A stretch of 64,000 nucleotides of DNA from Paracoccaceae bacterium (lineage in GTDB: Bacteria; Pseudomonadota; Alphaproteobacteria; Rhodobacterales; Rhodobacteraceae): contig JASJAU010000016.1 of NCBI GenBank assembly GCA_030066855.1, forward strand, positions 1-64,000. Direction: 5' to 3'. Below, in pieces: positions 55,217 through 64,000 of the stretch (within the stretch, counting starts at the first letter, position 1; each line of letters begins with the position of its first letter). The translations under genes and the position numbers were made by a program. Below the pieces are notes generated by a model that made no database searches, was not told the DNA's origin, and saw only the letters and a program-made list of their open reading frames with translations.

Positions 55217-56218
55217 ATGACCCTTGTTAAGAAGTTCCTTGGCGCGGTCGCGGCTGTCGGGCTCACGGCGGGCGCAGCGAGCGCCGAGCCGGCCCTGATG
55301 TACGACCTGGGCGGCAAATTCGACAAATCCTTCAACGAGGCCGCTTATAACGGCGCCAAGCGCTGGGCCGAAGAAACCGGCATGAGCTACCGCGAGATTG
55401 AGGTAACCGCCGAGCCGCAGCGCGTTGAATTCGCCACGCGCCTCGCCGAGGCCGGCTTCAACCCGATCGTGGTTCTCGGTTTCCAGAACGCCGCCACCGT
55501 CGAGGAAGTCGCGCCGAAGTACCCGGACACCAGCTTTGCGATCATCGACGTGAGCTGGCTCGACATTCCGAACCTGCAGCAGATCAGCTTTGCCGAGCAT
55601 GAGGGCAGCTATCTCGTGGGCATGCTTGCGGCGATGGCCTCGGAATCCGGTACCATCGGATTCGTGGGCGGAATGGACGTGCCGCTGATCCGTCATTTTG
55701 GTTGCGGCTACGCGCAGGGCGCCAAGGCTGTGAACCCTGATATCAACATTGTGGCCAACATGACGGGCACGACGCCGACCGCCTGGAATGACCCGGTGAA
55801 AGGCGGCGAGCTGACGAAGGCTCAGATCAGCCAGGGCGCTGACGTCGTCTATGCGGCCGCGGGCGGCACCGGCGTGGGCGTTCTGCAAACGGCGGCGGAC
55901 GAAGGGATTCTGTCGATCGGCGTCGACTCGAACCAGAACTACCTGCATCCGGGCCAGGTGCTGACCTCGATGCTCAAGCGGGTCGACCAAGCGGTCTACG
56001 ACGTTTTCGCGGCCGGTGTTGAAGGCTTCGAGCCGGGCGTTCGGGTCATGGGGCTCGAGAACGAGGGCGTCGGCTACGCGCTTGATGAGTTCAACGCGGC
56101 CCTGATCACCCCGGAAATGCAGGAAGCTGTGGACGCGGCCAAAGCCTCGATCATTGCAGGCGACACCGAAGTCGTCGCCTATTACACCAACGATAGCTGC
56201 CCGGTCCTAGAATTCTGA
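55217..56218 (+). CDS. BMP-family ABC transporter substrate-binding protein
   Basis: 333-residue periplasmic binding protein for nucleosides or related purines (BmpA/basic-membrane-protein family). Signal peptide through about residue 23 (MTLVKKFLGAVAAVGLTAGAASA), without a lipobox, so soluble periplasmic. Family blocks are DLGGKFDKSFNEAAYNGAKR, GMLAAMASESGTIGFVGGMD and YAAAGGTGVGVLQTA. First gene of the importer. A hairpin between it and the ATPase gene probably favours its higher expression. The 5'-nucleotidase at 27658 could supply nucleosides. Confidence 0.93.
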   Translation: MTLVKKFLGAVAAVGLTAGAASAEPALMYDLGGKFDKSFNEAAYNGAKRWAEETGMSYREIEVTAEPQRVEFATRLAEAGFNPIVVLGFQNAATVEEVAPKYPDTSFAIIDVSWLDIPNLQQISFAEHEGSYLVGMLAAMASESGTIGFVGGMDVPLIRHFGCGYAQGAKAVNPDINIVANMTGTTPTAWNDPVKGGELTKAQISQGADVVYAAAGGTGVGVLQTAADEGILSIGVDSNQNYLHPGQVLTSMLKRVDQAVYDVFAAGVEGFEPGVRVMGLENEGVGYALDEFNAALITPEMQEAVDAAKASIIAGDTEVVAYYTNDSCPVLEF

Positions 56219-56240
56219 GACGGCCGGTCTCTTGAAAACG

Positions 56241-56272
56241 GGCCGCGCCGACTTTGTTGGCGCGGCCTTCTT
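56241..56272 (+). terminator. Intercistronic hairpin/partial terminator after the binding-protein gene
   Basis: Arms GGCCGCGCC (56241-56249) and GGCGCGGCC (56259-56267) with a 9-base loop, followed by TTCTT (56268-56272). It sits 22 bases after the binding-protein stop and 22 before the ATPase start. Such hairpins commonly raise the binding protein's level relative to the membrane parts. Confidence 0.7.
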
Positions 56273-56293
56273 GCCAGCCGAGGGGGGACACGG

Positions 56294-57880
56294 GTGAGCG
56301 ACGCGCCAGCGATTGAGCTAACGGGCATCTCGAAAGCTTTCGGGCCTGTTCAGGCCAACAAAGACATCTCGATCCGGGTTATGCCCGGCACGATCCACGG
56401 CATTATCGGCGAGAACGGCGCGGGCAAATCGACGCTGATGTCGATCCTCTACGGCTTCTACAAGGCCGACAAAGGCAAGATCTTCATCAACGGCAAGGAA
56501 ACCCAGATTCCCGACAGCCAGGCGGCCATTGCGGCCGGGATCGGCATGGTGTTCCAGCACTTCAAGCTGGTCGAGAACTTCACGGTTCTGGAAAACGTCA
56601 TTCTCGGCGCCGAGGAGGGCGCCCGGCTGAAACCCTCGCTCGGCAAGGCGCGGAAGCTCCTCACCCAGCTCGCCGAGGAATACGAGCTGAGCGTCGATCC
56701 CGACGCGCTGATCGAGGACCTTTCGGTCGGGCACCAGCAACGCGTCGAGATCCTGAAGGCGCTGTACCGCGAAGCGGACATTCTGATCCTGGACGAACCC
56801 ACCGGCGTCCTGACGCCCGCCGAGGCGGATCACCTGTTCCGCATTCTCGAAGGGCTTAAGGCTGAGGGGAAGACCATCATCCTCATCACGCACAAGCTGC
56901 GCGAGATCATGGAGGTTACGGACACTGTCAGCGTGATGCGGCGCGGCGAGATGACCGCCACGGTCAAGACCAGCACAACCAGTCCCGAGGAGCTGGCCGA
57001 GCTGATGGTGGGCCGGAAGGTCCTGCTCCGGGTCGAGAAGAAGCCGGCGACGCCCTACGCGCAGGTGCTTGAGATCGAGAACCTGAAGGTCAAGGACGAC
57101 GATGGCGTCGAGCGGTTGAAGGGCATCAGTCTGAATGTGCGGGGCGGCGAGATTCTGGGCATTGCGGGGGTGGCCGGGAACGGCCAATCAGAGCTGCTCA
57201 AGGTTCTTGGAGGGTTCCAGCGGGCCAGCGGCGCCATCCGCGTGAACGGCGAGGAGATCGACCTCACCGGGCGCAAATCCGACGGCCAGTCGCGGCGGGC
57301 GCGGGGCATCGCCCATGTGCCGGAGGACCGTCAGCGCGAAGGGCTGATCATGAACTTCATGGCCTGGGAGAACATGATCTTCGGCTATCACCATGATCCG
57401 GCCTATCAGCGCTCGAAGCGCTTGATGGACAACGCGGCAATCCGCGCGGCGACATTCGAGAAAATGAAGACCTTCGATGTGCGTCCTCCGACCCCGACCC
57501 TGCAAGCCAAGAGCTTCTCCGGCGGCAACCAGCAGAAGATCGTTCTGGCGCGCGAGATCGAGCGCGACCCGGAGCTTTTGCTCGTCGGTCAGCCAACGCG
57601 GGGCGTCGACATCGGCGCCATTGAGTTCATTCACCGGCAGATCGTCGCGCTCCGCGATCGGGGCAAGGCCATCCTGCTGGTCAGCGTTGAGCTCGACGAG
57701 ATCATGTCGCTGTCGGACCGGATCGCCGTGATGTTTGATGGACGGATCATGGGCGAGCGGCTTCCGAACCAGACGGACGAGCGCGAGCTGGGTCTTTTGA
57801 TGGCGGGCGTCGATCCCGGGTCCGCGCCCGCGCCATCCCGCGGCGCGCAAAGCGTGGCGGCAAGCGGGGAAGGAGCCTGA
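56294..57880 (+). CDS. Nucleoside-type ABC transporter ATP-binding protein (two NBDs)
   Basis: 528 residues with tandem nucleotide-binding domains, as in sugar/nucleoside importers (NupA type). NBD1 has Walker A GENGAGKST near residue 37, signature LSVGHQQRVE and Walker B LILDEPTGVLT. NBD2 has the degenerate Walker A GVAGNGQSELL, signature FSGGNQQKI and LLVGQPTRGVD, where Gln replaces the usual catalytic Glu, a known asymmetry in this subfamily. GTG start at 56294. Second gene of the four-gene importer, 2 bases before the first permease gene. Confidence 0.93.
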   Translation: MSDAPAIELTGISKAFGPVQANKDISIRVMPGTIHGIIGENGAGKSTLMSILYGFYKADKGKIFINGKETQIPDSQAAIAAGIGMVFQHFKLVENFTVLENVILGAEEGARLKPSLGKARKLLTQLAEEYELSVDPDALIEDLSVGHQQRVEILKALYREADILILDEPTGVLTPAEADHLFRILEGLKAEGKTIILITHKLREIMEVTDTVSVMRRGEMTATVKTSTTSPEELAELMVGRKVLLRVEKKPATPYAQVLEIENLKVKDDDGVERLKGISLNVRGGEILGIAGVAGNGQSELLKVLGGFQRASGAIRVNGEEIDLTGRKSDGQSRRARGIAHVPEDRQREGLIMNFMAWENMIFGYHHDPAYQRSKRLMDNAAIRAATFEKMKTFDVRPPTPTLQAKSFSGGNQQKIVLAREIERDPELLLVGQPTRGVDIGAIEFIHRQIVALRDRGKAILLVSVELDEIMSLSDRIAVMFDGRIMGERLPNQTDERELGLLMAGVDPGSAPAPSRGAQSVAASGEGA

Positions 57881-57882
57881 TC

Positions 57883-59019
57883 ATGGATGTCATGCCGAAA
57901 TGGGCCGACGCGCTTCTAATCCCACTGATCTCGATCATCATCGCCTTCGCGATCTCCGCCGGCGTGATCGTCGCCATTGGCGAGGACCCGGTCGAAGCGA
58001 TCCGTTTGATGATCGCAGGCACGTTCGGGCGATCGGACGGCATCGGCTTCATGCTGTTCTACGCCACAAACTTCATGTTCACCGGGCTCGCTGTGGCCGT
58101 GGCCTTTCACGCGCGCATGTTCAATATCGGTGGCGAAGGTCAGGCCGCTTTGGGCGGGCTTGGCGTGGCGCTCGTCCTGCTGTCGGTGCCCTGGCCCCAT
58201 TGGTCGATCGCCCTTCTCGCCGCAATCATTGGCGGCGCGGCGTTCGGAGCGGGCTGGGCGGCCGTTCCGGCCTACCTGCAGGCCAAGCGCGGCAGCCACA
58301 TCGTGATCACAACGATCATGTTCAACTTCATCGCCTCCGCCCTGCTGGTCTACATGCTGGTCGAGGTGCTCAAACCGGCAGGCTCGATGGACCCGGCCTC
58401 GGCGCGTTTCGGCGAGGCCGTGGCGCTGCCGAGGCTGTCTGAGATACTGGGCGTTGTCGGCATCGAGTTCTCGCCCGCCGCGCCTGTAAACGTCTCATTC
58501 TTCGTCGCGCTTCTGGCCTGTTTCCTCGTCTGGCTTCTGATCTGGCGGACGCGGCTCGGATACGAGATTCGCGCCTTCGGGCACAGCGAGACGGCTGCGC
58601 TTTATGCCGGCATCTCGCCAACCAAGATCATCATCGTTGCGATGCTGATCTCGGGCGCGCTGGCCGGAATGATGGCGATCAACAGCGTGATGGCGAACGG
58701 CAGGCTCGTTTTGAACTCGGTCGAGGGCGCGGGCTTCATCGGCATCGCGGTGGCCCTGATGGGGCGGTCGCATCCGCTGGGGGTCTTCCTGGCGGCGCTG
58801 CTCTTTGGATTCCTGGTCCAAGGCGGCGCCGAGTTGGACTTCTGGACGAACATCCCGCGCGAGCTGATCGTGGTCATTCAGGCCCTGGTGATCCTCTTCA
58901 CCGGCGCGCTCGACAACATGGTGCGGATGCCGCTGGAGCGGCTCTTCCTTATGTTCAGGCGAAATACGCCGGACGAGGGCACGAGCGCGCCCAATCCGAC
59001 AGCGCAGGCGGGAGAGTAA
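57883..59019 (+). CDS. ABC transporter permease (BMP-type importer)
   Basis: 378-residue inner-membrane protein of the branched-chain-amino-acid/ribose-type permease family. Hydrophobic segments run throughout; the loop blocks NIGGEGQAALGGLG and FRxRxGYEIRAFGHSETAAL-like text (here TRLGYEIRAFGHSETAALYA) are typical EAA-region features. Begins 2 bases after the ATPase gene and precedes the second permease by 3 bases. Substrate assumed to be nucleosides or purines, from the binding protein. Confidence 0.9.
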   Translation: MDVMPKWADALLIPLISIIIAFAISAGVIVAIGEDPVEAIRLMIAGTFGRSDGIGFMLFYATNFMFTGLAVAVAFHARMFNIGGEGQAALGGLGVALVLLSVPWPHWSIALLAAIIGGAAFGAGWAAVPAYLQAKRGSHIVITTIMFNFIASALLVYMLVEVLKPAGSMDPASARFGEAVALPRLSEILGVVGIEFSPAAPVNVSFFVALLACFLVWLLIWRTRLGYEIRAFGHSETAALYAGISPTKIIIVAMLISGALAGMMAINSVMANGRLVLNSVEGAGFIGIAVALMGRSHPLGVFLAALLFGFLVQGGAELDFWTNIPRELIVVIQALVILFTGALDNMVRMPLERLFLMFRRNTPDEGTSAPNPTAQAGE

Positions 59020-59022
59020 GCC

Positions 59023-60000
59023 ATGGACTTCCTCACCCTCATCCAGATCCTGGACTCATCGGTCCGCCTCGCCATCCCGCTCCTCTTCGCCTGTCTGGCC
59101 GGCCTTTTTTCAGAGCGAGCGGGGATTTTCGATATCGGCCTCGAAGGCAAGATGCTGATGGCCGCCTTCTTTTCGGCCGCGGTCGCCGCGCTCACCGGCA
59201 ATGTCTGGATCGGCTGTCTGGCGGGGATCGGCTCCGCCGTCTCGCTTTCGGCCATCCACGGGATCGCCTCGATCACGTTCAGGGGAAACCAGCTGATCTC
59301 CGGCGTGGCGATCAACTTCCTCGCGGCGGGCCTGACCGTTCTCGTGGCCGAGGCATGGTTCAGCCAAGGCGGGCGCACGCCGTCTCTGAGCGGCTTTGGA
59401 GAGAACGCGCGCTTTAACGGCATCACGCTGCCCTTCGCAGAACAAGCGGCCGAGGGCGGCATGTTGGGGCAGGTTTACTCCGAGCTGATTTCGGGTCACT
59501 CGATCCTCGTTTACGTCGGTTTCCTGACGGTGCCCCTGACTTGGTACCTGCTCTTCCGAACCCGCTTCGGACTGCGCCTCCGCGCAGTGGGTGAGAACCC
59601 GGCGGCTGTGGACACGGCCGGCGTCTCGGTTGTCACGCTCCGTTTTGCCGCCGTCGGCATTTGCGGCGTGCTCTGCGGACTTGCCGGCGCCTACCTTTCG
59701 ACCGGCCTCCAGGCGGGGTTTGTGAAGGACATGTCCTCCGGCCGGGGCTTCATCGCGCTGGCGGCGCTGATCTTCGCGAAGTGGCGGCCCTGGTATGCGC
59801 TTGCCGCCTGTTTGCTCTTTGGCTTCCTGCAGGCGCTGTCGCTTCGGCCCGACGCGGTCGAACGGATCACGCAGATGGACGTTCCGGGTCAGCTTCTCGA
59901 CGCCCTGCCCTACATCCTGACCGTCGTCATTCTGGCCGGTTTCGTGGGTAAGGCAATACCGCCTCGCGCGGGCGGAGAGCCCTACGTAAAAGAGCGGTGA
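59023..60000 (+). CDS. ABC transporter permease (BMP-type importer)
   Basis: 325 residues, partner of the preceding permease. Blocks include ERAGIFDIGLEGKMLM, FRTRFGLRLRAVGENPAAV and SGRGFIALAALIFAKWRPW, the usual nucleoside-importer permease landmarks. Last gene of the importer operon. No clear terminator follows in the 113 bases before the TauE gene (60001-60113), which hold only a weak TTGCAT promoter candidate. Confidence 0.9.
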   Translation: MDFLTLIQILDSSVRLAIPLLFACLAGLFSERAGIFDIGLEGKMLMAAFFSAAVAALTGNVWIGCLAGIGSAVSLSAIHGIASITFRGNQLISGVAINFLAAGLTVLVAEAWFSQGGRTPSLSGFGENARFNGITLPFAEQAAEGGMLGQVYSELISGHSILVYVGFLTVPLTWYLLFRTRFGLRLRAVGENPAAVDTAGVSVVTLRFAAVGICGVLCGLAGAYLSTGLQAGFVKDMSSGRGFIALAALIFAKWRPWYALAACLLFGFLQALSLRPDAVERITQMDVPGQLLDALPYILTVVILAGFVGKAIPPRAGGEPYVKER

Positions 60001-60113
60001 TCCGCGACTCATTCAATAGTTTGCATGTGTCGTAACAAAACGTGTAGAGCCGGTTGGATTTTCGACGGCCCGACGCCTTGTCAATCAGGGGGTTGCAGGT
60101 CTAGGGACTGACC

Positions 60114-61031
60114 ATGCAAATCTACCTGCCCATCGCCGAGGTTTCGGTCAACGCGTTCCTGCTTTTGGGACTGGGCGGGATCGTAGGCATCCTATCGGGC
60201 ATGTTTGGCGTCGGCGGCGGATTCCTGATGACGCCGCTCTTGTTCTTCATCGGCATTCCGCCCGCCGTAGCCGTCGCAACCGAGGCGAACCAGATCGTCG
60301 CCTCATCGTTCTCAGGCGTGCTGGCGCATCTCAGGCGACGAACCGTGGACCTGAAGATGGGCACGGTCCTGCTGATCGGCGGCCTCATTGGCGCGGCGCT
60401 TGGCGTTCAGATCTTCAACACGTTGAAAGCGATTGGTCAGGTCGATCTGCTGGTTCGCCTGTCCTATGTCGTTTTCCTCGGCATTATCGGCGGGCTGATG
60501 TTCGTCGAAAGCCTGAACGCGATCCGTAAAACGGCTGCCGGCGCGCGACCGCCCGCGCGAAAGAAACACACCTGGATTCACAACCTGCCCTTCAAGATGA
60601 AGTTCCGCACCTCGGGGCTCTACATCTCGGTCATTCCACCCGTGCTGGTCGGCGTTCTCGTCGGCGTCCTCGCGGCCATCATGGGTGTGGGTGGCGGGTT
60701 CATCATGGTGCCTGCGATGATCTACCTTTTGGGCATGCCGACCAAGGTCGTTGTCGGCACCTCCCTTTTCCAAATCATCTTCGTCACCGCCTTCACCACC
60801 CTATTGCACGCGACGACCAACTTCACCGTCGACATGGTGCTTGCCGTGCTGCTGCTGGTCGGGGGCGTGGTCGGCGCGCAAGTCGGGACCCGGCTGGGCG
60901 CGCGATTGAAGGCGGAGCAGCTTCGCATCCTCCTAGCGATCATGGTGCTCGCTGTTTGCGGCAAGCTGGCGCTCGATCTTCTTCTCGAGCCGTCGGAGCT
61001 TTACTCCCTCGGACAGGCGGCGGGGCATTGA
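60114..61031 (+). CDS. TauE/SafE-family sulfite/sulfonate exporter
   Basis: 305-residue polytopic protein of the TauE/SafE family. The two hallmark repeats are LSGMFGVGGGFLMTPLL near residue 27 and MGVGGGFIMVPAMIYLLGMPTK near residue 190. A cytoplasmic loop between helices is Arg/Lys-rich. Members export sulfite, sulfoacetate or similar anions. Its stop overlaps the start of a TIGR02186-type gene by one base, a pairing that recurs in Rhodobacteraceae as far as I know. Confidence 0.9.
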   Translation: MQIYLPIAEVSVNAFLLLGLGGIVGILSGMFGVGGGFLMTPLLFFIGIPPAVAVATEANQIVASSFSGVLAHLRRRTVDLKMGTVLLIGGLIGAALGVQIFNTLKAIGQVDLLVRLSYVVFLGIIGGLMFVESLNAIRKTAAGARPPARKKHTWIHNLPFKMKFRTSGLYISVIPPVLVGVLVGVLAAIMGVGGGFIMVPAMIYLLGMPTKVVVGTSLFQIIFVTAFTTLLHATTNFTVDMVLAVLLLVGGVVGAQVGTRLGARLKAEQLRILLAIMVLAVCGKLALDLLLEPSELYSLGQAAGH

Positions 61032-61780
61032 TGCTGCGGATCGCCCTCCTCCTCTGTCTCTTCGCCTTGCCTCTCAGGGCCGAGGAGGTCGTCGCGGGCC
61101 TGTCGCAGAGCCGGATTTCGATCTCCACCAATTTCGACGGCTCCGAGATCCTGATCTTCGGCGCCGTCAAGCGCGAGACCGAGATCGCCGAGGAGCCTCC
61201 ACTGGAGGTCATCATTACGGTGGAAGGACCTTCCAAGCCCGTCGCGGTCAGGCGGAAGGAGAAGCGGTTCGGCATCTGGGTGAACACCGACTCGGTCGAA
61301 GTCGATGCGGCGCCGAGTTTCTATGCGGTCGCCACTTCAGGCCCGTGGAACGAGGTGATCAAGGATGTCGAGGATCTGCGCCACAAGGTTTCGATCCTTC
61401 GCGCCATCCGGTCCGTCGGCGCTGAAATCTCCGGGTCGGAAGACTTCACCGACGCCCTGATCCGCATCCGCGAGGGCGATACGCTGTACCAGACCAATAT
61501 CGGGTCGGTGGAGGTCAGCGAGCAGACGCTCTTCAGCACTTCCATTCAGCTTCCGGCAAACCTCACCGAGGGCGACTACAAAGCGCGGTTCCTTCTAACA
61601 CGAGGGGGCGGAGTTCTGGACGTCTACGAGACCTCGATCGCCGTCCGCAAAGTCGGACTTGAGCGGTTCCTTTTCCGCCTCGCGCATGACCAGCCGCTCG
61701 TCTACGGGCTCCTGTCGCTGGCGATCGCGATCTTCGCCGGGTGGAGCGCCTCGGCGGTCTTCCGGTTCATCCGGAACTAA
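61031..61780 (+). CDS. TIGR02186-type membrane-anchored protein
   Basis: 249 residues. A signal peptide (MLRIALLLCLFALPLRA), a long periplasmic region of beta-type sequence, and one C-terminal transmembrane helix near residues 225-245 (VYGLLSLAIAIFAGWSA). Family blocks are AGLSQSRISISTNFDGSEILIFG and KRFGIWVNTDSVEV. Known as TIGR02186, function unknown. ATG 61031 overlaps the TauE stop (TGATG), so it is almost surely a partner of that exporter. It converges on the SDR gene with 3 bases between stops. Confidence 0.87.
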   Translation: MLRIALLLCLFALPLRAEEVVAGLSQSRISISTNFDGSEILIFGAVKRETEIAEEPPLEVIITVEGPSKPVAVRRKEKRFGIWVNTDSVEVDAAPSFYAVATSGPWNEVIKDVEDLRHKVSILRAIRSVGAEISGSEDFTDALIRIREGDTLYQTNIGSVEVSEQTLFSTSIQLPANLTEGDYKARFLLTRGGGVLDVYETSIAVRKVGLERFLFRLAHDQPLVYGLLSLAIAIFAGWSASAVFRFIRN

Positions 61781-61783
61781 CGC

Positions 61784-62515
61784 TCATCCGCGTCCGATAT
61801 AGGGCATCTTCGTCGCCATGATCGTCGCGAACTGCACGTTGGCCGAAATTGGCAGGTTCGCCATCTGAAGCACCATTCCCGCCGCGTCATTCACATCCAT
61901 GACCGGGTTGGGCGGGCGTCCCTCCGCCACCAGCCGCGCGTTCAACCCGCGCACCATGTCCGTTTCGGCGTTCCCGATGTCGATCTGCGAGCAGGCGACA
62001 TCGTGGTCGCGCCCGTCCAGGCTAATCGACTTGGTGAGACCGGTGATCGCGTGCTTGGTCGTGGTGTAGCTGAAAGACCGGTCGCGCGGCACATGCGCGG
62101 CGATGGAGCCGTTGTTGATGATCCGTCCGCCCTTCGGCGATTGCGCCTTCATCCGGACATAGGCGGCGCGCGCGCAGAGGAACATGCCGGTCAGATTGAC
62201 GTCGACCACTTCCGCAAAGGCCTCGGGCGCCACCTCGTCAATCGCGCCCGGCTGGCCGAAAATGCCGGCATTGTTGAAGATCGCATCGAGGCGCCCGGCC
62301 TTCGCTAGGAAAGCGTCGAACGTGTCGTCGACGGCGGCGGAGTCGGTCACGTCGGCAGGAAGGACTTGCGCGTTTTGACGGCCTCCCGCCACTTCCTCCA
62401 GGAGATCGCGCCGTCTGGCGACCAACCCGACGATCCAGCCGTCCTCGTGGAACGCCTCCGCCGTTGCGCGCCCGATCCCTGATGAGGCGCCGGTAATAAT
62501 TATAGTCTTGGTCAT
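61784..62515 (-). CDS. SDR-family oxidoreductase
   Basis: 243-residue classical short-chain dehydrogenase. Cofactor motif ITGASSGIGRATAEAF near residues 7-22, NNAGIFG, the catalytic Ser region NNGSIAAHV and Tyr-Lys in SYTTTKHAITG. An acidic residue after the second strand cannot be judged, so NAD/NADP preference is open; RRRD after the strand hints at NADP. The start overlaps the helicase stop (ATGA), so they are cotranscribed. Substrate unknown. Confidence 0.9.
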   Translation of the reverse strand: MTKTIIITGASSGIGRATAEAFHEDGWIVGLVARRRDLLEEVAGGRQNAQVLPADVTDSAAVDDTFDAFLAKAGRLDAIFNNAGIFGQPGAIDEVAPEAFAEVVDVNLTGMFLCARAAYVRMKAQSPKGGRIINNGSIAAHVPRDRSFSYTTTKHAITGLTKSISLDGRDHDVACSQIDIGNAETDMVRGLNARLVAEGRPPNPVMDVNDAAGMVLQMANLPISANVQFATIMATKMPYIGRG

Positions 62516-64000
62516 GAGGTTTCTTCCGCTGTCAGAGAGAGTGGCGCCGCGGGCACCGCCAGATCCGCGGTCGTTAGCGGCTCAGACGGCCGCGCGAGGC
62601 GGTAGCGCGTCACCCAGTGCAGCCGCTCCTCGGCACGGGTGATCGCGACATAGGCCAGGCGCTTCCAAAGGGCGATGCCCGCCTCGGTCCGGCCAGCGCG
62701 GCTCGCCGCGTAAAGATCCGGCGAGAAGACCTGCACCTCGGGCCATTGCGAGCCCTGCGCCTTATGGATCGTGACCGCCGCGCCGTGCAGGAAGGTGGCG
62801 CCCATGTTGGCGGCGAAGGGAATGAACGGCTCGTCCGCATCGGGCATCTCGATCTTGACGATGGAGGCCGCCGAGACCTGCGGATCGGGCGCGCCGAAGA
62901 CGTGAAGGCGGGAGAACCCGGTTTTCCGGCCCGGCCCGAGGTAGACCACCTGAGCACCCTTGATTAGACCGCGCGCCTCGAGATCCAGACGCTTTTTGCG
63001 GTGCTTGAGCGGCAGCTCGATCCCGTCGCAGATCAGCGGCTCGCCGGGCAGAAGCGCGTCGGGCGGCGCCTCGTAGGCGGTGCGGAACGCGTGGATCAGC
63101 CGGATGCGGGTTACGTTCCGCCAGACCAGAACGGGCGAGCGGGCCATCATTCCGGCGTCGACCCTTTCGTCGACCAAGACGCGGTCGTCGGCGCGCGCCG
63201 CATCTTGGACCATCCGCTCGAACCTTTCGAACGAGAGGTCGTCGTCGCCCAGCGCGTGCGCCAGATCGAGGATCGGGTTGTCCAGTTCCTGCCGGTGGAT
63301 GCGGCTGAGCGAAAGCTTCCTAGGCTCCGGCAGGCCGTCAAAGACCATCGACCCGGATTGATTGACCGGGGCCAGCTGGGCCGTGTCGCCGAAGAGCACA
63401 AGCGTCGGAAAGATCTCCTGCAGATCCTCGAACTGCCGCTCGTCCAACATCGAGGCCTCGTCGACGAACCCGATGTCCAGAGGATCCTCGCGGCGCTTCC
63501 AGCCGAGAATGAAATCGGAACCCTTGAGACCCGCCGCCGCCAGGGCGCCGGGCACGGACCGCGCCTGCTTAAAAAAGTTCTCAGCCCGGTCGAGCGCCGC
63601 GTCGGTCAGGCCTTCGATCTCCGGTCGCTCCGCATTGCCGACCAACCACTCGGCGATCTTCTCATACTCGGGGTCGTAGATCGGCGTATAGAGGATGCGG
63701 TGAATGGTCGTGGCGGCCACGCCACGCGTCCTCAGAACGCTTGCCGCCTTGTTGGTTGGCGCCAGGATCGCGAGCGTCCGTCGGTCCTTCCTGCGCCGCC
63801 CCTCGTAGTCGCCCGAGACGGTGTCGACGCCCGCATCCGTCAGCGCCTCAGCCAATCGCGCCAGCAGCATGGTCTTGCCGGACCCGGCCTTGCCGATCAC
63901 CGCGACCGCGCCAGATTGGCCCTCGGTCCGCGGCGTCGTCACGCTCTCCTCGATATCGACGCCTGCGGACCGAAAGACCTCTGCCAGCCGGTCAAAGGCT
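62512..64000 (-). CDS. AAA/RecD-like helicase with UvrD-type C terminus (cut by window edge)
   Basis: Visible part is 496 residues; the start lies outside the window. Reading on past the GTG at 63942, the frame stays open with plausible coding text (FDRLAEVFRSAGVDIEES), so that GTG is probably internal. Walker A GKAGSGKTMLLARL, Walker B FVDEASMLD, LFGDTAQLAPVNQSGS, and near the end VTIHKAQGSQWPEV and LAYVAITRAEERLHW (UvrD_C_2). It is an ATP-dependent DNA helicase or nuclease-associated ATPase. Overlaps the SDR gene by 4 bases. Confidence 0.88.
   Translation of the reverse strand, partial: AFDRLAEVFRSAGVDIEESVTTPRTEGQSGAVAVIGKAGSGKTMLLARLAEALTDAGVDTVSGDYEGRRRKDRRTLAILAPTNKAASVLRTRGVAATTIHRILYTPIYDPEYEKIAEWLVGNAERPEIEGLTDAALDRAENFFKQARSVPGALAAAGLKGSDFILGWKRREDPLDIGFVDEASMLDERQFEDLQEIFPTLVLFGDTAQLAPVNQSGSMVFDGLPEPRKLSLSRIHRQELDNPILDLAHALGDDDLSFERFERMVQDAARADDRVLVDERVDAGMMARSPVLVWRNVTRIRLIHAFRTAYEAPPDALLPGEPLICDGIELPLKHRKKRLDLEARGLIKGAQVVYLGPGRKTGFSRLHVFGAPDPQVSAASIVKIEMPDADEPFIPFAANMGATFLHGAAVTIHKAQGSQWPEVQVFSPDLYAASRAGRTEAGIALWKRLAYVAITRAEERLHWVTRYRLARPSEPLTTADLAVPAAPLSLTAEETS

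Overview
The window looks like chromosomal core DNA from an alphaproteobacterium of the Rhodobacteraceae (Roseobacter-type). It is GC-rich. It carries an Irr-type Fur-family regulator, adenosylcobalamin-dependent ribonucleotide reductase, short-form HisG with HisZ, a 44-residue aa3-oxidase subunit IV, and several small families (DUF1489, DUF6173, DUF952, DUF4399, a Hint-domain protein) that are common in this family. Gene density is very high, with many 1-4 bp overlaps. I see no prophage, insertion sequence, CRISPR array, tRNA or rRNA. Species cannot be named from the sequence.

Layout. 1-12.5 kb, minus strand: the translation/transcription block rplJ-rplL-rpoB-rpoC, then a DMT transporter, then rpsL-rpsG-fusA (fusA is cut by the window edge). 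12.6-13.5 kb: a DUF4399 periplasmic protein and a rhodanese. 13.5-17.6 kb, minus: a molybdenum-cofactor/formate-dehydrogenase maturation operon fdhD-mobA-mobB-(RNase H-like unknown)-moeA joined by stop/start overlaps. 17.6-22.7 kb: AzlCD amino-acid exporter, a lipoprotein, a mini cytochrome oxidase subunit, DUF6173, an MBL hydrolase and an acyl-CoA dehydrogenase. 22.8-27.6 kb: tsaC, the unsaturated fatty-acid cluster fabA-fabB-fabI, divergent irr, and a YedK-type abasic-site protease. 27.6-33 kb: periplasmic 5'-nucleotidase, DUF952, pyrD, a MATE pump and two hotdog thioesterases. 33-40.8 kb: a beta-oxidation locus with two MerR regulators, acyl-CoA dehydrogenase, GST, thiolase and the FadB-type multifunctional enzyme. 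40.8-46.5 kb: rpsD, a Hint protein, LpxR-like barrel, nrdJ, DUF1489. 46.5-50.1 kb: hisG-hisZ-hisS and slyX. 50.2-55 kb: a structured RNA/terminator candidate, VOC protein, class IV aminotransferase plus ornithine-cyclodeaminase-like pair, UspA, nfuA-tsaB-rimI. 55-60 kb: a BMP-type nucleoside ABC importer. 60-64 kb: TauE/TIGR02186 pair, an SDR and a RecD/UvrD-like helicase cut by the window edge.

Connections. tsaC and tsaB both serve tRNA t6A synthesis. Irr is encoded here, and an ICE-like box precedes the Fe-S carrier gene nfuA. fabA and irr appear to use back-to-back promoters sharing one palindromic -35. The nrdJ promoter region holds two DnaA boxes. The beta-oxidation genes lie beside MerR-type regulators with a palindromic operator. 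I found no obviously new large system. The best leads are the unknown protein inside the Mo-cofactor operon, the apparent CTG start of tsaB, the structured leader before the VOC gene, the Irr/ICE link, and the papain-like lipoprotein.
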